Assembly (NCBI RefSeq): GCF_016482685.1
Contig: NZ_JACYHF010000006.1
Span: 62,001-126,000 of the forward strand
DNA from: Streptomyces sp. DSM 110735
GTDB taxonomy: Bacteria; Actinomycetota; Actinomycetes; Streptomycetales; Streptomycetaceae
DNA: 64,000 bases
Direction: 5' to 3'
Shown here: one piece after another, positions 59,447-64,000 of the stretch
Layout of the letters: each line of letters begins with the position of its first letter
Position numbering within the stretch: position 1 is the first letter of the stretch
Position numbers and translations under genes: made by a program
The notes under the pieces: generated by a model
The model's database searches: none
What the model was told of the DNA's origin: nothing
Seen by the model: only the letters and a program-made list of their open reading frames with translations

Positions 59447-59935
59447 ACCACGAACGACTTCGCCACGTACATCGCAGGTCTGCCCCGGGTCCTCGCGGCC
59501 GCCGCGTGTCTCTTCAGGGACGACGAGGGGCGGGTGCTGCTCGTCGAGCCGAACTACCGGCCGGGGTGGGGGCTGCCGGGCGGGACGATCGAGTCGGACC
59601 ACGGGGAGACGCCCCGGCAGGGGGCGCGGCGCGAGACGCTGGAGGAGATCGGTCTCGACCGGGAGCCGGGGCGGCTGCTCACCGTGGACTGGGTGCCGGG
59701 ACCGGACCGACCGCCGCTGGTGGCGTATCTGTACGACGGCGGCGTGCTGAGCGAGTCCGAGCTGAAGTCGATCCGTCTCCAGGAGGAGGAGCTGCTGTCC
59801 TGGCGCCTGGTCCCCCGCCCCGACCTCCCGGACTACCTCCCCTCGCCCCTCTCCGACCGCATCCTGACCGCCCTGGACGTCCTGGCGGAGGGCGACGGAC
59901 CGGCGGAGCTGGAGAACGGCCACCGGGTGGTCTGA
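59444..59935 (+). CDS. Nudix hydrolase
   Basis: Hydrolase of a nucleoside diphosphate linked to another moiety, 163 aa. The Nudix box starts [20 protein letters not shown] and ends LEEIGL (about residues 47-73). A two-residue insertion (DH) lies between the G-G-x-x-E part and the G-E of the canonical box; the Mg-binding R-E-x-x-E-E core is intact. ATG 59444 has a leaderless signal. The next gene, a sirtuin, has its own, so the two are probably separate. The substrate is unknown. Confidence 0.9.
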   Translation: MTTNDFATYIAGLPRVLAAAACLFRDDEGRVLLVEPNYRPGWGLPGGTIESDHGETPRQGARRETLEEIGLDREPGRLLTVDWVPGPDRPPLVAYLYDGGVLSESELKSIRLQEEELLSWRLVPRPDLPDYLPSPLSDRILTALDVLAEGDGPAELENGHRVV

Positions 59936-59984
59936 GGAGCCCCCGCGCGGGGATATCCGCTCGCCGCGCCGCCCGCGACCGCCC

Positions 59985-60000
59985 TACCCTCGGTCCCATG
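59985..60000 (+). promoter_or_regulatory. -10 element of a leaderless promoter for the sirtuin gene
   Basis: TACCCT (59985-59990) is followed by seven bases and the ATG at 59998. Confidence 0.5.
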
Positions 60001-60735
60001 GCCAAGCCCCTCGTAGCCGTCCTCAGCGGCGCAGGCATCTCCACCGACTCCGGCATCCCGGACTACCGCGGTCCCAACGGGCTGTGGCGGCGGGACCCGG
60101 AGGCCGAGAAGCTCGTGACGTACGCGTACTACATGGGCGACCCGGAGATCCGGCGCCGCTCGTGGCAGATGCGGCGCAAGAACCGCGCGCTGACGGCGGA
60201 GCCGAACGCCGCGCACCGGGCGGTGGCCGAGCTGGAGCGTTCCGGGGTCCCGGTGCGGGTGCTGACGCAGAACGTGGACGGGCTGCATCAGCGGGCCGGG
60301 CTGCCGGACCGCAAGGTGCTCGAACTCCACGGCAACGTACGGGAGTTCGTGTGCACCAAGTGTCATGCGCGCGGTCCGATGGAGGACGCCCTCGCCCGGG
60401 TGGAAGCCGGTGAGGACGATCCGCCGTGCCTGGAGTGCGGCGGGATCCTGAAGTCCGCGACGGTGATGTTCGGGCAGAGCCTCGACCCCGTCGTCCTGGG
60501 CGAGGCGCTGTCGATCAGCAAGGCGTGCACGGTGTTCATCGCCGTGGGCAGCACACTCCAGGTGCAGCCCGCCGCCGGTCTCGCCGGGGTGGCCGCCGAT
60601 CACGGCGCCCGGCTGACGATCGTCAACGCCGAGCCGACCCCGTACGACGACCTCGCCGCGGAGGTCGTCCGCGAGCCGATCGGCACGGCGCTGCCCGGCC
60701 TGCTGAGCGCGCTGGCCGGGCAGTACGGGGGCTGA
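59998..60735 (+). CDS. Sir2-family NAD-dependent protein deacylase (sirtuin)
   Basis: Removes acyl groups from protein lysines with NAD. It is 245 aa. Motifs are LSGAGISTDSGIPDYRG (about residues 9-25), TQNVDGLHQRAG (about 94-105), the catalytic His in LELHGNVREFVC (about 114) and two Zn pairs (CTKC and CLEC), then FIAVGSTLQVQPA. Acyl-CoA-rich pathways next door make reversible lysine acylation a plausible target, by inference. ATG 59998 follows TACCCT by seven bases. It is convergent with ogt. Confidence 0.94.
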   Translation: MAKPLVAVLSGAGISTDSGIPDYRGPNGLWRRDPEAEKLVTYAYYMGDPEIRRRSWQMRRKNRALTAEPNAAHRAVAELERSGVPVRVLTQNVDGLHQRAGLPDRKVLELHGNVREFVCTKCHARGPMEDALARVEAGEDDPPCLECGGILKSATVMFGQSLDPVVLGEALSISKACTVFIAVGSTLQVQPAAGLAGVAADHGARLTIVNAEPTPYDDLAAEVVREPIGTALPGLLSALAGQYGG

Positions 60736-60746
60736 GCCGCGGTCGG

Positions 60747-61256
60747 TCAGAAGAGGCTCTCCCCCTTCTCGACCTTCTCGAACTCCAGCAGCCGCTGCTT
60801 GCGGGCCAGTCCGCCGCCGTAGCCGGTGAGGCTGCCGGTCGAGCCGATGACGCGGTGGCAGGGGACGATGATGCCGACCGGGTTGCGGCCGTTGGCGAGC
60901 CCGACCGCGCGGGAGGCGGTGGGGTTGCCGAGGGCGGCGGCGAGCTGGCCGTAGCTGCGGGTCTCCCCGTAGGGGATGAGGGTGAGCTGCTCCCAGACGC
61001 GCTGCTGGAACGGCGTGCCGCCGAGGTTCAGCCGGAGCGTGAACCGGGTCAGGTCGCCCGCGAAGTAGGACGACAGTTGCTCGCGAGCCTCGCCGAAGGC
61101 GCGCAGGGTGTCGTCGCGCGGACCGAAGGTCTCCTCGGCGGGGCGGTGGCGCTGGCCCTCCATGTAGAGACCGCACAGCGTGTCGTCGGCGTCCGCGACG
61201 AGAGTGAGCGGCCCGTAGGGGCTGTCGACGAGGGTGTGGTGCTTGCTGGCACTCAT
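60747..61256 (-). CDS. ogt: Methylated-DNA-protein-cysteine methyltransferase
   Basis: Suicide repair protein that takes O6-alkyl groups from guanine and O4-alkyl groups from thymine, 169 aa. The acceptor cysteine is in IVPCHRVIG (about residue 131). The DNA-binding arginine helix and ASRAVGLANGRNPV precede it, and GGGLARKQRLLEFE closes the protein. ATG 61256 lies 10 bases after the Ada-AlkA fusion stop, so both repair genes share a transcript. Confidence 0.95.
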   Translation of the reverse strand: MSASKHHTLVDSPYGPLTLVADADDTLCGLYMEGQRHRPAEETFGPRDDTLRAFGEAREQLSSYFAGDLTRFTLRLNLGGTPFQQRVWEQLTLIPYGETRSYGQLAAALGNPTASRAVGLANGRNPVGIIVPCHRVIGSTGSLTGYGGGLARKQRLLEFEKVEKGESLF

Positions 61257-61266
61257 GGCAACTTCC

Positions 61267-62781
61267 TCAGTCCGGAAGGACGTTGATCGGGTGGCTGTCG
61301 GTCGCCCACAGGTACTGCACGGCGTACGCCCGCCAGGGGCGCCATGCCTCGGCGCGGCCGGTGAGCGCGGCCGGGGTGGCGGGGAGCCCGAGGCGCTCGG
61401 CGGCGCGTCGTACTCCCAGGTCGGTGACGGGGAAGGCGTCGGGGTCGCCCAGGGCGCGCATCGCGATGACGTCGGCGGTCCAGGGACCGAAGCCGGGCAG
61501 GTCGAGCAGGCGGGCGCGGGTCTCGGCGCGGTCGGACTCGGCGCCGAGCCGCAGCGTGCCGTCCGCGAGCCGTTCGACCAGGGTCGTCAGGGTGGTGCGG
61601 CGGGTACGTGGCATGGCCAGGGTCGCGGGGTCCACGGCGGCCAGTGCCGCGGGGGTCGGGAAGAGATGGGTGAGCCCGCCCTCGGGGTCGTCCAGCGGCT
61701 TGCCGTGCGCGGCGACCAGGCGGGCCGCGTGGGTGCGGGCGGCGGCGGTGGACACCTGCTGCCCGAGCACCGCCCGTACGGCGAACTCCGCCTCGTCCAC
61801 CGTGCGCGGCACCCGCCGCCCCGGCGCGCGGTCCACCAGCGGGGCGAGCGCCGGGTCGGCGCGCAGCCGCTCGTCCACGGCGGCCGGGTCCGCGTCGAGG
61901 TCGAGCAGGGCGCGGCAGCGGCTGATCGCCACGGTGAGGTCGCGCGGGTCGCTCAGGGTCAGGCGGCAGGCGATGTGTCCGGCGGCCGGGGAGAGCGCGA
62001 CGATCCCGTGCCCGTACGGCAGCGAGAGCGTGCGCCGGTAGGCGCCGTCCCGCCACTCCTCCACGCCGGGTACGGCGGTGGCGGCGAGGTGTCCGAAGAG
62101 GTTGCCCGGCTCCAGCGGAGCCCGGTACGGCAGCCGCAGGGAGATCGTGCCCGGTGTGGCGGCGGGTCCCACGGCCGGGACGCGGGCGCGCAGCTCGGTC
62201 GGGGTGAGGGCGTAGACCTCGCGGACGGTGTCGTTGAAGGTGCGCAGGGAGGCGAAGCCCGCGGCGAAGGCGATCTCCGCCATGGGCATCGCGGTGGTCT
62301 CGATCAGCAGCCGGGCGGTCTGCGCGCGCTGGGCGCGGGCCAGGGCGAGCGGTCCGGCGCCGAGTTCGGCGAGGAGCTGGCGCTCGATCTGCCGGGCGGA
62401 GTAGCCGAGCCGGGCGGCGAGTCCGGGCACGCCCTCGCGGTCGACGACGCCGTCGGCGATGAGCCGCATGGCGCGTGCCACCAGGTCGGCGCGCTGGTTC
62501 CACTCCGGTGAGCCGGGGCTGGCGTCGGGGCGGCAGCGCTTGCAGGCCCGGAATCCGGCCCGCTGGCAGGCTGCCGCGCTCGGGTAGAAGGTCATGTTCC
62601 GGGGCTTGGGCGGGACCACCGGGCAGCTCGGCCGGCAGTAGATGCCGGTGGTGAGCACCGCCGTGAAGAACCACCCGTCGAAGCGGGCGTCCTTCGACTG
62701 CACGGCGTGCACGCAGTGCTCCCGGTCCAGGTGGGCGGCCGGGGGCGCCGCCCCCGCCGTCCCGCTCGTCGCTGTCCTCAT
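61267..62781 (-). CDS. Ada regulator / AlkA DNA-3-methyladenine glycosylase fusion
   Basis: Alkylation-response protein combining sensing, gene activation and base excision, 504 aa. Order: Ada N-terminal zinc domain with Cys in YCRPSCP and CKRC (about residues 30-75), which accepts methyl from phosphotriesters; AraC-type HTH (about 85-180, ending ASLRTFNDTVREVYALTP); AlkA N-domain (about 190-270); and an HhH-GPD glycosylase with LLDLPGFGPWTADVIAM and the catalytic Asp in FPVTDLGVR (about 455). ATG 62781 has GGAG very close. It lies in an operon with ogt. Confidence 0.94.
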   Translation of the reverse strand: MRTATSGTAGAAPPAAHLDREHCVHAVQSKDARFDGWFFTAVLTTGIYCRPSCPVVPPKPRNMTFYPSAAACQRAGFRACKRCRPDASPGSPEWNQRADLVARAMRLIADGVVDREGVPGLAARLGYSARQIERQLLAELGAGPLALARAQRAQTARLLIETTAMPMAEIAFAAGFASLRTFNDTVREVYALTPTELRARVPAVGPAATPGTISLRLPYRAPLEPGNLFGHLAATAVPGVEEWRDGAYRRTLSLPYGHGIVALSPAAGHIACRLTLSDPRDLTVAISRCRALLDLDADPAAVDERLRADPALAPLVDRAPGRRVPRTVDEAEFAVRAVLGQQVSTAAARTHAARLVAAHGKPLDDPEGGLTHLFPTPAALAAVDPATLAMPRTRRTTLTTLVERLADGTLRLGAESDRAETRARLLDLPGFGPWTADVIAMRALGDPDAFPVTDLGVRRAAERLGLPATPAALTGRAEAWRPWRAYAVQYLWATDSHPINVLPD

Positions 62782-62869
62782 GTCTCCAAGGATGGTCACC
62801 GGGAGCGCCGGACGCTGGCGAGAATCCGACATGTACCTGGGGGTGACCAGGGACCGCCCCGCGCCCGGG

Positions 62870-63757
62870 TCAGACAGACGTGCGATACGCGCCGACCCAC
62901 TCCGAGGTCGTCCGCAGCCCGCCGAACGTATAGAAGTGCACCTTCACCACGCCGTGCCGCGACGGGTCGTACCGCAGCGCCAGCTCGCGCAGGAAGCGGT
63001 CCGGTCCCGTTGTTCCCATGAGGTTGGTGAGAGAGAAGCCGTACTTGCGGGCGACGGAGGCGCTGGTGGCGACGCCGAAGCGGGAGGCGTAGCCGAGCAG
63101 TCGGCGCACTCCGGCAGGACCCGGGACGCCGACGCGCACGGGCAGTTCCACCCCGCGCGCCCGGACCGCCTCCAGCCAGGTCAGCACCGGGTCCACGGCG
63201 AAGCCGAACTGGGTGATCACCTCGCCGCCGAACCCCCCGGCGCCGAGCGCGACCGCCTTGTCGGTGAGCGCGGACCACAGGACGGGTCCGGTGAGAGCGG
63301 GGTGGCCCTCCGGGTAACCGCTGATGCCGACGTGCCGTACGCCGTGGCGCCGGAGCAGTCCGGTGCGGATGACGGAGAGGGCGTCCTCGTAGGGACCCTC
63401 GGGGCGGGCGGGGTCGCCGCCGACCACGAAGACGTGCTCGCCGGTGCCGTCGGCGGCGAGTCCGGCGAGGAACTCCTCCAGGTGCGCCCGGGAGGGCAGG
63501 CGGCGGGCGGAGATGTGCGGGACGGGGACGAAGCCGAGCCGCTTGACCGCGCGGGCGGCGGCCAGCCGGGTGCCGAGGTCCTCGCCCGCGAGATAGGTCA
63601 CGTTGATCCGGGTGCCCGGGGGTATGCCGGGGGCGGCTTCCTCCAGGCGGGGCACGTCCTTGCCGGTCATCTCCAGGGAGAAGCCGTCCAGCAGCGCGGC
63701 GCCCGCGCCTCCGGCTGCCGTCGCACGGGCGGCCGGGACGGAGGGGACGGGGTTCAT
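62870..63757 (-). CDS. Methylenetetrahydrofolate reductase-like protein
   Basis: MetF-type TIM-barrel protein, 295 aa, expected to use FAD and act on 5,10-methylenetetrahydrofolate or a related one-carbon folate. It begins GFSLEMTGKDVPRLEEA, then INVTYLAGEDLGTRLAA, VFVVGGDPARPEGPYEDAL (about residues 106-124), GISGYPEGHP (about 145) and QFGFAVDPVLTW (about 180). AAGGAG precedes ATG 63757. Such paralogues often serve O-demethylation or glycine/betaine pathways; the neighbours to the right are outside the window, so the role stays open. Confidence 0.85.
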   Translation of the reverse strand: MNPVPSVPAARATAAGGAGAALLDGFSLEMTGKDVPRLEEAAPGIPPGTRINVTYLAGEDLGTRLAAARAVKRLGFVPVPHISARRLPSRAHLEEFLAGLAADGTGEHVFVVGGDPARPEGPYEDALSVIRTGLLRRHGVRHVGISGYPEGHPALTGPVLWSALTDKAVALGAGGFGGEVITQFGFAVDPVLTWLEAVRARGVELPVRVGVPGPAGVRRLLGYASRFGVATSASVARKYGFSLTNLMGTTGPDRFLRELALRYDPSRHGVVKVHFYTFGGLRTTSEWVGAYRTSV

Positions 63758-63868
63758 CGTGCTCCTTGCGCGGCGGTCCCGCGCGGCGGCGGGACCGTGA
63801 CCTTGAGGGGGTGGTCTCGGCCGATGATGTCACGCGCACGCGGACGCTCCGACGACACACCCGGAAGT

Positions 63869-63885
63869 AACGATTCCGTATCGTT
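63869..63885. promoter_or_regulatory. 17-bp palindrome upstream of the MetF-like gene
   Basis: AACGAT (63869-63874) and ATCGTT (63880-63885) are exact inverted arms around TCCGT, about 112 bases before the start codon of the MetF-like gene. Operator candidate for it or for a gene beyond the right edge. The rest of 63758-64000 shows only GAGGAGG at the very end, possibly the ribosome site of the next gene. Confidence 0.4.
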
Positions 63886-64000
63886 CGGCCCGTAAAGCCG
63901 CACAGGTTGCCGTGGTTACCTGAGCCAAATCCGCAAGTGCTTTAATGATCCGCCGACATCACGGCCGAATGCCCCCTCCTCCTGCCGCGTCACGAGGAGG

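Noticed and set aside
1..64000. Secondary-metabolite gene cluster, prophage or integrated element
   Set aside because: I see no polyketide or peptide synthetase, integrase, transposase, tRNA attachment site or change in base composition. The gene set is ordinary chromosomal.

Overview
The window is chromosomal DNA from a high-GC actinobacterium, almost certainly a Streptomyces. It shows very high GC at third codon positions, many GTG and TTG starts, leaderless promoters of the TANNNT-N6/7-ATG type, an XRE/DUF5753 regulator, a fused MFS/beta-sandwich transporter, SpoIIE-type phosphatases and a full ethylmalonyl-CoA operon. From memory, the right half resembles the SCO646x-SCO649x region of S. 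coelicolor. I could not check this by alignment. I see no rRNA, tRNA, CRISPR array, prophage or insertion sequence.

Layout. 1-7.5 kb: the 3' part of a drug-type MFS transporter, a C-rich duplicated non-coding stretch, a long-chain acyl-CoA synthetase, an aldo/keto reductase, a secreted GH75 chitosanase-like enzyme, and a TetR gene divergent from a membrane-anchored alpha/beta hydrolase. 7.6-18.9 kb: two methyltransferases, an orphan XRE regulator, OsmC, a membrane phosphodiesterase, a resolvase-like remnant, two metallo-beta-lactamase-fold hydrolases around a DedA protein, an aminotransferase-like protein containing no lysine at all, and a secreted surface protein. 19-26 kb: ABC-F ATPase, PAP2/diacylglycerol-kinase fusion, methyltransferase, transketolase, VOC protein and GNAT.

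26.4-31.4 kb is a reverse-strand run of four peptidase genes (M55 D-aminopeptidase, M20, S9 and S66 LD-carboxypeptidase) that looks like one operon for D-amino-acid or cell-wall peptides. 31.7-46.5 kb holds an epimerase, an ASCH protein, an orphan cytochrome oxidase subunit I behind a repeat-rich leader, a PAS/GAF/PP2C/kinase-like signalling protein, the MFS fusion, a radical SAM gene under a probable LexA box, a secreted peptidase-like hydrolase and a HEAT-repeat protein.

46.9-56.4 kb is the metabolic centre. It has a tandem-domain 3-hydroxyacyl-CoA dehydrogenase, a TetR regulator, and then ccr, ecm, mcl, mch and mcd in one tightly coupled operon. Together these convert acetoacetyl/crotonyl-CoA through ethylmalonyl-, methylsuccinyl-, mesaconyl- and methylmalyl-CoA to glyoxylate and propionyl-CoA, which also feeds polyketide extender units. 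psd-pssA (phosphatidylserine/ethanolamine synthesis) follows and ends at a 24-bp perfect hairpin. The last 6 kb hold glycerate kinase, a Nudix hydrolase, a sirtuin, an alkylation-repair pair (Ada-AlkA fusion and Ogt) and a MetF-like protein.

The most notable observations are: the lysine-free aminotransferase-like protein; the four-peptidase operon; a palindrome occupying the spacer of a well-formed ccr promoter; eight probable leaderless start sites; and an unusual number of degenerate tandem repeats in non-coding gaps, each with a different unit.
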